Below are positions 26,101 through 33,959 of a DNA stretch of 64,000 bases, piece after piece. Location: the NCBI GenBank assembly GCA_035582835.1, contig JAYKAV010003127.1, forward strand, positions 184,882 through 248,881. The letters are read 5' to 3'. The position numbers and the translations under genes are program-made. Under the pieces are notes generated by a model that did not search any database, was not told where the DNA came from, and worked only from the letters and a program-made list of their open reading frames with translations. Origin of the DNA: Phoebastria nigripes. Its lineage: Eukaryota > Chordata > Aves > Procellariiformes > Diomedeidae. Numbering within the stretch: position 1 is the stretch's first letter; each line of letters starts with the position of its first letter.

Positions 26101-27816
26101 AGAAAAGTGCTTTTACTTAAAAAAAAATTCTCAGTAAGAAGTACTGTGTACTACAGGCCACGTAACTGCTACTCATACAACTCACCTTTCCTCCTCTGCA
26201 GGCAAAAAGATCACAAGTTCAGCTTAAAGACAGACAAATATCATTTAGGTGACAAGGGGGGGGGGGGCGGGGGGGGGAGAGCTTTCTGCCAAATAAGCAA
26301 GTCTTTCAACCATCACTGATGATTTTACTCTTCAGTAATACTCAATCCCACTGTCTGTGTACCCTCACATAGCTACCTAATCAAAATAAGGAAAGAAGCC
26401 CAGTGATTTTTTTAAACGCGTAACAGCATTATGACAAACTGTTTATACAGATCTCTAAGAAAGATCTAAGTATGTTTGCTCTGAATCCAAAAGATGACTG
26501 TCAAATGAAATTTAACAGAGCATTAAGTACAGTTAAATCAGGCTTAAAAATCACTTTCAGATACTGCTGCCTGAAAATGGCACCAGTAACTCAATTATAG
26601 AGTTTCAAGCTAATATTTAGTGGTCAAAAGCCTAGGAACTCCTTTAGGATACACAAGGACATTTCACTGTTGGCTTCAGACAGCCTTGAAGAGTCTCATT
26701 CTCAGAGTAATTTTTTCAGGAGTTTCAACCGGCCAGTGTGAGAGCTTATAATGGACACTCCTCTTCAGTTTTAACTTTGTATTGCTTTGGTTATGCAACT
26801 TCCTTTGCTGTATAAAGGCAGCAAGCAAACATCTGGCATATGCAAGTTCAAAGGGTTACATTCTCCCCTAAAACCTTTGTTTTAATGAAAAAATTACACC
26901 AAGAGGTTAGAAGAATTTATTTGAAAAGTCACAGTAGGCACTACACAGGAAAGTCGCAAGAGTTCAAAATCATCAACTGGCATCAAAACCATACCACAAA
27001 AAACCTGTGCCACAAAGGACTGATGGGTAAGTACGCTTCATGAACCTTCTGCTGGCAAGTAACATTGCATATACAGAGCTTTACATTAGCATCACTACTC
27101 GAGTTTCTACAAGTCACCTATAAAGAAAGCAGAAGACAGCCTAGGTTCCCCACTCCGTGCACCACCTCCTCTTCACAGACCAGCAGTTACTCCAACATTC
27201 CCACGGCAGAGCAGCCACTCTCTCAGCAGTGCAACTCGCCTATCACGCTAAGGCGGGCACCAGAGGAGACCTGCACGCATTAGCCCTCCCGTAGATGCAG
27301 GAGGGAAACGAGACAGACACGCGAACCGCCAGCAGCGTTTCAACCCGCAGCTGCGCTATCAGACGGACGCCCAAAGGGGATCGGATCCGTACCCGTGGCC
27401 AAAGTCCTCCTCCCTCTCGCCCCGGGCTGCCGCACGCAGCCGCTGCCTCGGGCCAAGCCCTTCGCGCTGACCCAGGAAGCGAGGGAGAGGCGGCGAGCCC
27501 GGCACAGCCTGGCGGCGGCCCCGGAAGGGAGAACGACAGCCGCCAGCGGCAGCGAGCCGCCGCCAGCCGCAGGGCTCCCCGGAGCGCGGCGGGACCCCGG
27601 CCGCAGGACTCCCCGTGAGGGGAGCGCGAGACGGGCGGGGGGAGGGGACAGGACAGGCGACCGTTGCTCCAACGGCCGGCCGGCCCCTCCCCTCCCCTCC
27701 GGCAGGGCCGGTAGCGGCAGGTGACAGAGCCGCGTCCCCCCCTCCCAGCGGGTCACTCACAGCTTCAGGCTGGCGTAGGCCGCCGCTGCCGTCGTTCCTG
27801 CCGCTGCCGCCGCCAT
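2016..27816 (-). CDS. SACM1L: SACM1L (SAC1) phosphoinositide 4-phosphatase, exons 1-13, 3' part outside window
   Basis: Thirteen coding exons on the minus strand join in frame (1124 nt, 374 codons plus 2 nt) into the N-terminal two thirds of SAC1. Recognisable stretches include [52 protein letters not shown] and [13 protein letters not shown]1 is an integral ER/Golgi phosphatase that removes the 4-phosphate of PI4P and supports sterol/PI4P exchange at ER contact sites (family knowledge). The Sac domain begins around residue 130 here. The catalytic CX5R loop, expected near residue 397, and the two C-terminal membrane segments are encoded left of position 1, because no minus-strand match to the CMDCLDRTN region was found in 1-2015. 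The start at 27816 is the first ATG in frame and sits in a CpG island. All introns are GT-AG. Orthology is confident; there are no frameshifts or stops. Confidence 0.96.
2115..4354 (-). other. SACM1L intron 12
   Basis: Unique AT-rich sequence apart from the CR1 fragment at 3243-3460. Confidence 0.85.
3243..3460 (+). mobile_element. CR1 LINE, 5'-truncated 3' end
   Basis: The sequence matches the avian CR1 3' end as I know it: the AGGAAAAATTTCTTTAC block, GGAACAGGCTGCCCAGGGA, GAGTCACCATCCCTGGA, GGTGTTGGGTTGATGG and TTCCAACCTTAATGATTCTATGAT at the terminus (quoted in parts). Only about 218 bases remain, so it is a dead fragment. It lies in SACM1L intron 12, opposite to the gene. Confidence 0.93.
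4355..4434 (-). CDS. SACM1L: SACM1L coding exon 12
   Basis: The exon has 80 nt and encodes [20 protein letters not shown] then MANGMV and two bases of Arg. The acceptor is TCCCAG and the donor GTACAT. Confidence 0.94.
4527..4595 (-). CDS. SACM1L: SACM1L coding exon 11
   Basis: The exon has 69 nt and encodes [18 protein letters not shown] then MIVNL. The acceptor is TTCTAG and the donor GTATGC. A 92-nt intron separates it from exon 12. Confidence 0.94.
4596..5048 (-). other. SACM1L intron 10
   Basis: Short intron with a C10 run at 4848-4857; nothing else recognised. Confidence 0.85.
5049..5135 (-). CDS. SACM1L: SACM1L coding exon 10
   Basis: The exon has 87 nt and encodes [20 protein letters not shown] then PQISKSVNH. 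The RGSIPxFWSQ motif is diagnostic for Sac domains. The acceptor is TTGCAG and the donor GTATGT. Confidence 0.96.
5323..5408 (-). CDS. SACM1L: SACM1L coding exon 9
   Basis: The exon has 86 nt and encodes (G)[18 protein letters not shown] then [10 protein letters not shown]. The NFVETEQ motif is typical of Sac phosphatases. The acceptor is ACATAG and the donor GTAAAG. Confidence 0.95.
5409..6200 (-). other. SACM1L intron 8
   Basis: AT-rich unique sequence; nothing recognised. Confidence 0.85.
6201..6302 (-). CDS. SACM1L: SACM1L coding exon 8
   Basis: The exon has 102 nt and encodes (F)[18 protein letters not shown] then [15 protein letters not shown](G). The [16 protein letters not shown] block is a core Sac-domain motif. 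The acceptor is CATTAG and the donor GTAAAA. Confidence 0.95.
6303..9034 (-). other. SACM1L intron 7
   Basis: AT-rich unique sequence with a G8 run at 7872-7879 and a T run near 7719-7731. No gene or repeat family recognised. Confidence 0.8.
9035..9068 (-). CDS. SACM1L: SACM1L coding exon 7 (34-nt short exon)
   Basis: The exon has only 34 nt and encodes [11 protein letters not shown] plus the first base of a Phe codon. The acceptor is TTTCAG and the donor GTATCC. It is too short for an ORF search; I placed it from the SAC1 sequence between exons 6 and 8 and the phases agree. Confidence 0.9.
9069..10692 (-). other. SACM1L intron 6
   Basis: Contains the palindromic block at 9631-9677. The 149-codon plus-strand frame at 9548-9997 has no recognisable protein features. 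Confidence 0.8.
9631..9677. repeat. AT-rich nested palindromes
   Basis: CTATACAGTACATACTGTATAG is followed by TAGTGTATTATATACACTA and ATATACTGTAG. The pieces pair with each other in more than one way and could form a cruciform. It lies in SACM1L intron 6. Confidence 0.75.
10693..10752 (-). CDS. SACM1L: SACM1L coding exon 6
   Basis: The exon has 60 nt and encodes [20 protein letters not shown]. The FVWN motif is a hallmark of Sac domains. The acceptor is CTGCAG and the donor GTAAAC. Confidence 0.95.
10753..13064 (-). other. SACM1L intron 5
   Basis: Contains A/C tracts at 11612-11716 and 12840-12872 and a T run at about 12027-12040; otherwise unique. Confidence 0.8.
11612..11716 (+). repeat. 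A/C-only low-complexity tract
   Basis: About 105 bases are almost only A and C, made of AAAACC-like words with a long A run at the left. Similar shorter tracts lie at 571-634, 12840-12872, 20206-20268 and 25729-25770. All carry A and C on the plus strand. Confidence 0.85.
13065..13214 (-). CDS. SACM1L: SACM1L coding exon 5
   Basis: The exon has 150 nt and encodes [20 protein letters not shown] then [20 protein letters not shown] and [10 protein letters not shown]. The acceptor is CAACAG and the donor GTAAGG. It lies at the start of the conserved Sac homology region. Confidence 0.96.
13215..14420 (-). other. SACM1L intron 4
   Basis: Unique sequence with a short A-run near 13772; nothing recognised. 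Confidence 0.8.
14421..14548 (-). CDS. SACM1L: SACM1L coding exon 4
   Basis: The exon has 128 nt and encodes (G)[18 protein letters not shown] then [20 protein letters not shown] and TDIQ. The acceptor is TTACAG and the donor GTAGGT. It ends on a codon boundary. It is part of the SacN subdomain. Confidence 0.95.
14549..17090 (-). other. SACM1L intron 3
   Basis: AT-rich unique sequence with an A-run near 14565-14581; nothing recognised. Confidence 0.8.
17091..17165 (-). CDS. SACM1L: SACM1L coding exon 3
   Basis: The exon has 75 nt and encodes (V)[18 protein letters not shown] then TIRLVA(G). The acceptor is TTTCAG and the donor GTAAGG; it is in phase with exons 2 and 4. Confidence 0.95.
17166..18783 (-). 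other. SACM1L intron 2
   Basis: AT-rich unique sequence; nothing recognised. Confidence 0.8.
18784..18881 (-). CDS. SACM1L: SACM1L coding exon 2
   Basis: The exon has 98 nt and encodes (L)[18 protein letters not shown] followed by [14 protein letters not shown]. The acceptor is TTAAAG and the donor GTATTC. It follows the 8.9-kb intron 1 and completes the split Leu codon of exon 1. The match to SAC1 is nearly residue for residue. Confidence 0.95.
20000..20176 (-). mobile_element. Diverged CR1 LINE fragment
   Basis: Antisense CR1 features are recognisable: ACAACCTCTCTGGGCAA near 20140-20158 and CACCTTCCACCCACTAAA-like text near 20035. Divergence is high and the boundaries are approximate. It lies in SACM1L intron 1, in the same orientation as the gene. 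Confidence 0.6.
22421..22450. repeat. Perfect 13-bp hairpin, 4-nt loop
   Basis: CATCTGTTCCTTT (22421-22433) is followed by CATT and its exact reverse complement (22438-22450). It lies in SACM1L intron 1. No T-run or gene next to it gives it a role. Confidence 0.85.
23080..23183 (+). repeat. T/G-only low-complexity tract
   Basis: About 100 bases are almost only T and G (GGTTTTT and GTTGTT words), the complement of the A/C tracts elsewhere in these introns. One undetermined base is at 23175. Confidence 0.85.
23413..23522. repeat. Short minisatellite of about 18-bp units flanked by a direct repeat
   Basis: Imperfect copies of TGTATACATTTGAATAT occur at about 23429, 23447, 23465 and 23482, with a degraded one at 23513. 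An 18-bp direct repeat (ATTGACTGAATGATTCTG) brackets them at 23413-23430 and 23498-23515. It lies in SACM1L intron 1. Confidence 0.8.
26256..26277 (+). repeat. G-run (G12-C-G9), possible quadruplex
   Basis: Twelve G, one C and nine G are consecutive on the plus strand of SACM1L intron 1; the nascent SACM1L transcript would carry C. Runs this long often vary in length or are misread. Confidence 0.8.
27761..27816 (-). CDS. SACM1L: SACM1L coding exon 1
   Basis: The exon has 56 nt and encodes [18 protein letters not shown] plus two bases of a Leu codon, followed by donor GTGAGTGA. The leader is alanine-rich and about eight residues longer than the human start as I recall it (MATAAYEQLKL). The bases before ATG are CGA, so the -3 position is a weak C, but +4 is G. 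The reading frame stays open upstream to about 27951 without another ATG. No alternative ATG occurs in the exon. Confidence 0.9.
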
Positions 27817-28040
27817 TCGTCCCCCTCCGGCTGTCTCCGGCCGCCGCCGGCTCCGCTCCGCGTCGCTCTCGCCCCCTTCGACCCGACCGCTCCCTCCCTT
27901 CCAGACTGACGCGTCCCCCGGCCTTGAGGGACGGGACCCCGCACAGGACAAACCTACTCAGGCACGTTAGCGAGCGCGACAGGGCGGGGCACCACCTATG
28001 GAGGAAGGGGGAGGGCCTGGGCTGACTCGCCGGCCTCGCG

Positions 28041-28277
28041 ATTGGCTGAGTCACCCTGCTCTAACCCCGCCCCCGGCGCGCCGGGGGCCACCAGGGCACC
28101 GCGAAACGGTGACGTGCAACCGGGGGCGGGAGGGGCGAGGGCGTTCAAACGAAGCTGGTGGGGATTGGCCAGTGCCCGGGTGGGGCGGTAAGCCACNCCC
28201 CAGGGGAGCCGCTGGGAGGGGTGTCGGCGGGGAGGTTGCGTTGGATTGGCTANACTCCGAACGACGGCCCCGCCCCC
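28041..28277 (-). promoter_or_regulatory. SACM1L core promoter elements
   Basis: Three CCAAT boxes read on the minus strand (ATTGG on plus) lie at 28041-28045, 28164-28168 and 28245-28249. GC boxes lie at 28065-28074, 28123-28130, 28182-28188 and 28268-28277. A perfect AP-1 site TGAGTCA lies at 28047-28053, two bases from the first CCAAT, and a CRE-like TGACGTG at 28110-28116. No TATA box is visible near the expected start, as usual for a CpG-island housekeeping promoter. The transcription start (about 27.9-28.0 kb) is inferred. Confidence 0.7.
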
Positions 28278-28327
28278 GCGCGAGATCTGTGGTGAAGTGC
28301 GTGCGGGCAGAAGAACTACTGCGAGCA

Positions 28328-28400
28328 GGGCCAGTGGCGCAATGGATAACGCGTCTGACTACGGATCAGAAGATTCTAGGTTCGACTCCTGGCTGGCTCG
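28328..28400 (+). tRNA. tRNA-Arg (anticodon ACG)
   Basis: The 73-nt gene folds into a full cloverleaf. The acceptor stem pairs GGGCCAG (28328-28334) with CTGGCTC (28393-28399), with discriminator G at 28400. The anticodon stem TCTGA/TCAGA closes the loop CTACGGA with ACG at 28361-28363. The T stem pairs CTAGG (28376-28380) with CCTGG (28388-28392) and has one T-G wobble. The A box (28335-28345, TGGCGCAATGG) and B box (28379-28389, GGTTCGACTCC) fit the pol III consensus perfectly, and eight T at 28408-28415 form the terminator. No intron and no encoded CCA. It decodes CGU and, after A34 editing, CGC/CGA (family knowledge). It is transcribed away from SACM1L, whose ATG lies 512 bp to the left. 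Confidence 0.97.
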
Positions 28401-28407
28401 GCTGCTC

Positions 28408-28415
28408 TTTTTTTT
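28408..28415 (+). terminator. Pol III oligo-T terminator of tRNA-Arg
   Basis: Eight consecutive T begin seven bases after the discriminator base of the tRNA. This is the expected RNA polymerase III stop signal. Confidence 0.9.
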
Positions 28416-28420
28416 CCCTC

Positions 28421-31400
28421 CACACCCTCTCTTTTCTCCTCCTGTTCTCCAGCCCGAGGGTGCTGCCTGCACCCCCTCTGCTCCTGCGCAGCGCCCCAGC
28501 TCCTGCACAGACCCACCCCAGCCACCCTCATGCCCCCAACGTGGGGGTCTGCCAGGTGCAGGGGCCTCCAAAGCACCCCAGGTTGGGGTGGTGTTGCAGG
28601 GGCTCGTGGCCCTTGGCAGCCCCCCACCACAGGCACCGCCTCGGGGACCTCTGCTGCAGGGGAGGCTGGTGCCTAGCTGGGCACCCCCACCTGGGCTGTG
28701 GGGGGAGCCCAGGTCTGGGGGCTCACACGGAGCTGGCCTGGGGCACCTCTTGGCCAATTTCCCACTGGATCCAGCCCTCTGGGTATCATCCCCCAGTTTT
28801 GGGCAGCTTCTCGCCTCAAGGAGGGGGAACCCCAAAGTATAATTACAGGTAATCCTATTTATTAGCTTCATTTTAGCTGGTAGCTCCGTGCTGCTGTGGT
28901 GCTGCTCAGCCAGCAGTGCTTAAGCGTCCCGTCTTCAGACATGAGGTGTCATGGTCACCGACTGCAGCAAAGCCTACGGGGGCACCACGTGGCCGCCTGC
29001 CTCCCAGAACCATGGGAACTCTCCCCAAAACCCTCACCACCAATGCTGCAAAGGAGACCCCTGTGCTGGGACCAGAGCCTGCTCCCACCCGTAGCACAGC
29101 CCTCCCCAGCTCCTCACCCTGGGACCAGGGTCTCCCCGGAGGGACGCCAGAGGAGGACGGCCGCAGCAAATACCAGCCACCTGTGAAGGACTGGAAATCC
29201 CCAGTGAACCCTACTAAGAAGGTTTCCCCCTGCCAGTCCCTGCTTCGAGGTGGGGGGAGAGGAGGAAGGCAGAAGTTGGGAAACCATCATTTCACAGTGT
29301 AACTCCCTCCCCGTGGACACTGGGCAATGACAATCATTGTAATTTTAGGAAAGACGACGCCAAGCACTGCTTTACGGTATTGTCTTTAATCACTGAAATC
29401 ACAACAGGCCCGCGGCTTCACCCCCGCTGCCAGCCTTCATTCTTTATAAATATTTAACAGCACAGAAGAAAAGAGGGCTGTGTTCACAGGTGGCTAAGGT
29501 TAGTTACACCAGCACAAATCCTAAAATACTCTCTCCTGGAGTTGAGCTTTGAAGGAAACATAAACAAAATAATTAGTACCGTTCAGTATCATTAGCCAGG
29601 CTCTGGATTTGCTTTCCAGATACAGAAAGCCACAGCCTGTGTGTGTGCACCCGGGTCCCTGTCTGGCCGTGCACCGCAGACCTGCTGCGTGGGGACAAGG
29701 GTCGGTGCCAGCAGGGCTGGGAACTGCAGCCTGGTCATCCCTGCACCAGAGCCGTGGGGCATCCCTGTCGTCTGCCTTCAGGGGCTCTACGCCACGTAGG
29801 GGACAGTTTCTTCCCGTCTCTCATCTTGTCTTAGGGGGCTACTGACGCATATTGCCACGTGAGCTTCTGGCTGCCCTGGAAGAAAGCAGGGTGAGGATTT
29901 TTATTGCTCAGAAAAGTTTAATTTTGCTTCTCTTTAGGATGGGTGAGCAGCTCTGGGCTCAGTCTGGGCTCACGGCAGGAAGATGTCTGCCCGATTGGCT
30001 CCGGTAAGTACACCTAGTGCCACTGCAGCCAGTGAGCGGCAGGACACAGAAACAGAAAAGAAAAATGAACGCACAAATGCAGTGCGACNAGAGAGGCAAA
30101 CCCCCTCCCAGCTTCTCCCAGTGATGCAGGCGCTCGGCCTCAGAGGACGGGGGAAAAGGGACGTATATCTGGCCATAGCACTTCCCTGCCTGCAGGTACT
30201 GACTCCAGAGATGTTTCTCCAGCAATAAGCCTGGGTCAACTTGTCCTTACATTCATGCACAGAAGGTTGCTCAAAATGCATCTACAAACCCTTGGCATGG
30301 GCACAGAGGTGTGAAGGGCAGGTCTCTTGCAGGCAGCACGTGCCGCATGTCCATGTGCACAGGCACGACAGCGCACACAACCCCAAAAGCGGACACAGAG
30401 CACACAGCAGAGGCCGACATGGGAGAAGCACGGTCCAGACCAGAGTACGCAGGTGCGCTTCCCCTCAAAACTCCCTCTAATAAATGTCCAGGAATATGAC
30501 AAACAAAAGCAAATCCCCTCCATTGCACCTTCTCCCCTGCTCTCTGTAATCACCTGCCCTCTTTTCCCTACAGCTACTGTATTTTTTAAGTCACAACCTT
30601 CTTTCTCTGTGCACCCCCACTGCTTCAGTACATATTTTTTATTGAACAAAAAAGTTGGCAGTCGATTTCAGCGATCTTTCAAGGCAACTTTTACACTAGG
30701 CAGATTCATCCCCAGGTATGTCTTGTCTGTAATAAAATCACTCTGCCCTTGATCCAACACTGACCTACGCACACACATTGATTTTCATGTACGTGCGCAG
30801 CCTTACTGGTTTCAGTGGGACTGCCTGCCTGTGCACTTCAAGTTTAATGCAGACGGAGCTCTTCATGCGATTTTCTTAGCAATAGCAGCGGAGTACAAAG
30901 CTGCCGCTGCATCGACCAGCAGCAGGCTGATATTCAGGTGATTTGGAGGATCAGGTCAAAGTGTTCAGGTAAGGATGGGGCACGTGTGTCCATTTTCCTT
31001 CAAGCAAGGACCTGGTTTTGCTGTTGTTTAAATAACGAAGTGGTAAAATTTCCAGGGAAATAAAGAAAAGAAGTGCAGAATCGGGACTAAACTCCTGAGG
31101 AAGAGCATGCCTGTGATCCTCCCCAGGGCTATGAACTCACGGGAGGGAGAGGAGGATGTCGCAGCAGTGCTTACGAACAGACCCGAACACTGAAATTCAG
31201 GGATGTCAAATATTTGCCCAGTGCTATAAATCAGCACAAGGAGAAAGCACAGGAAGATATTTACTTTCTTCTCTCAGCAGCCAACGATACCCCTTCCTTT
31301 CAAACAGCCAGCCAGACCCATACCAGCTCTTACGAGCCCAGTTTCCCCCTTTCACATCTGCCATAGCACACCTGATGCTGATGAGTCTCCACCATTTCCA

Positions 31401-33959
31401 GACCAAGGAGCTATTCACTTTGTAGTAAAATGATCTACAAAAAAATCATTTAGACCCTGAAAGACTGGGAAAACATTTTAAAAGCACCCAAATGAAACTC
31501 AGAAACTGAAGAGCACAGACCTCATCAAACACTCCTCACCAGGGTGTTTGAAAATGCTGTTCCCCGCATTTAACATCAGGGCAGTTTCCTAAATCACTTT
31601 GATCACAGGTGTTTCTTACACTTTAAATTACACAAAAATGTCTGCTGCTTCTATAGCTGCGGCTTTTCCCCTGGCTTTTATGCAAAAATCCCTATTTAAA
31701 TGAGTTTCTGTATTCTAAACAATAGAAATTTAACAGCATGATCTAAACAAAAAAAAAATCTATTGAGCTCTGGCTCCTGAAAGCAAGTTTCAGGGAATTC
31801 ACTTGAATAACTATTTGCATGCGAGTCACTCATTACCAGCACAATGGGACTTCCAAGGGTCCCTTACCCTAAAACCAGTCAGAAGAGCACGTTGGGGGAG
31901 GAATTAAGACTAACTTTTCATAGCACGTTTCAGCATCTTAATAAATAAAAAGACAACAAGGTTCACGTGAACAGCAAAACCCAATGCGTATCACCCAGGT
32001 GACAGACAGAATTTAACACGTTTCCTGAAATTCTTCTGCAGAGCATGCAAACCCTCGCACCTCCAGCTCCAGAGCTACCTGCTTGCCCATTTTTTCCTTT
32101 GGGGGAGCTGCCTGAAGGCTTGCAGCTCCACAGATGCCTGGCGGGGCGTCAGGAGGAGCAGAAGCCTCCCCTGTGCAGGATGCCCCTGCCACCCCACCAG
32201 ACCCACCATCAGACAGCTGCAGAGCCAGGGACAAGCTGGGGACAATCAACACGGACTCAGACACCCACAGCCTAGGAGAAAAGGCAGGAATAATAAGGAG
32301 CTTAAATGAATTCAAACTCCCAAAGATAAAAGCGGTGCAAGTTAGCACACATAGGGGAGCAGGGCAATGCAGCAGACACTTGAGCTTCAAAACCACCACC
32401 TCACACGCTGCATTTTCAATAGCTTCACATTGTCGTTTCTAGCTCTTGATAAATACAGGAAAGGAGAGCATTGGCACTTAATAATTTATACTGGACCTCA
32501 AAACTGAAAGTCGGGCAGCCGTCATTTCCCCGGTGCTGAGGGATACAGGATGGCTGACAGGAGTAACAAGACACCGTGTGGGAGCAGAGGCCAAACTTTC
32601 TGTTGATCCAAAGGAGGCTCCACAGACAGGCTGCTCGAGGCTTTCCACGAAGGAAAATTGTCCTTCTCCCCCTCCCCTTCTTGCCTGCTTATCTTGGGGT
32701 TGTGGGGAAAGCTGCAAGAGTGAGACAGTAGTTTAAACTGCAGCTTAAAAAGAAAATATCAGCCCCGCTAGTGTTTTCAGATCTTCCCAAAATGGAGGCC
32801 AGAAAATGTGCGTGAGGGGCTGCTCTAAAAATCAAGAGCTAGCAAAAGCATGAGCCATGTAGTAGCTGGTCTCTCAGAACAACAGATCAGGGCTGCTGTG
32901 TCCAGCTCACTTCCAGAAGCCACTTTGGTATCTCACTGCCTTCGCTGCCAAAGGAAGCTTAAAGATGGGAACCACCTGCCCAGGACTATCTGAATTGTTT
33001 ACCAGGGACACTCAGCTGGCGTTATTTCCCACCTCAGTCCCTTCAGACAGTCCTAAGATCACAGTCGCATCTTGAGACACCCCCGCCATGCCCAGCTGCG
33101 CTGCAGGACACAAGCGGACACGGCACACCGGGGTGAGAGTACTGCAGGATCTGCCCTGGGTGTTTTGTTGCCCCCAATCCATATTGCCTGGATACAGCAC
33201 CAGTTACATTTTGTGTCGGTTCCCATCCCTTTGCTATCCAGCATTTGGAGGCCAAATTTAAGGCTCCAGGGAGCTCACATATTTGGGGTCAATTTTACCT
33301 CCTCTAAAATCACAGATAAAACTCTCCGAATTATATATGCTCCAGAGGCATGTATACTGCGGTGGGAAAGTCCCCGCCTTGAGCTTTCGGTCACTCACTG
33401 AGGGGTTGCATGTCCCCAGGAGAAACAGCACTGCAGAGCCAAGCTACACGAAAGCTGGGGCTCTGGATGGTTTCCAGCGCGGGATCGACCTCCAGCCACG
33501 TGCCGCCGTCCCCATCTTGAAGAGCAGCAGCAACAGGCGGAGGCACTTATAGCTGGATGGGGCAGAAGGCTGGATGGTCTGCCGGCCCGATGAAACTCCA
33601 CTCCAAAACCACCAAACTCCCGAGGCTTGGGCAGTTTCAGATGTTCACACTTCAGCCGAGGCAGGCTGATACAGACGTGTAGGAGGGTGCTAACAGGCCA
33701 CTGGCCTTCATCTGTTTTACAGCAGATGTTTGTGCCTCTGTTTAATATTTAGGGCAGCAACTTGCACCACTCAAAATGGAGGCCTGTGGTATTCATTAGC
33801 ACAGGCAGAGACAGGCAGCTTGCTGCAGCTGGCGCCTGTGCTGCTCCAGATGGGTACACGAGGCAGTCTGACTACATGGTCTGAAGTTCAAGCACCTATC
33901 TAGCTACATTCATGCTACGGGAAAAGAGGTTTTGTTGAACCACAGTGGGTTCTTGGCAC
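28421..33959. other. Intergenic region between tRNA/SACM1L promoter and LIMD1
   Basis: GC-rich, CT-biased sequence up to about 29.3 kb, then mixed unique sequence. No gene, tRNA or transposon recognised. Part of it may be distal LIMD1 3' UTR. Single undetermined bases occur (for example 30089). Confidence 0.6.

Larger units (their letters stand above)
18882..27760 (-). other. SACM1L intron 1 (8.9 kb)
   Basis: Holds the diverged CR1 fragment, the hairpin at 22421, the T/G tract, the minisatellite, two A/C tracts and the G-run. The last 400 bases next to exon 1 belong to the CpG island. No conserved coding sequence was recognised. Confidence 0.8.
27340..28420. promoter_or_regulatory. CpG island spanning SACM1L exon 1, its promoter and the tRNA
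   Basis: GC content and CpG density rise sharply compared with the AT-rich intron on the left. The island covers SACM1L exon 1, the start of intron 1, the upstream region and the tRNA gene. Overlapping long reading frames on both strands here are by-products of the GC richness. Confidence 0.9.

Noticed and set aside
27817..27951. An N-terminal extension of SACM1L in the open frame upstream of the ATG
   Set aside because: The frame is open, but position 27951 reads TTG and no ATG occurs, so a standard start at 27816 explains the protein.
27359..28852. Several long overlapping reading frames on both strands near 27.3-28.9 kb
   Set aside because: They lie in the CpG island, where stop codons are rare, overlap SACM1L exon 1 and the tRNA, and have low-complexity Arg/Pro/Gly/Ala composition.
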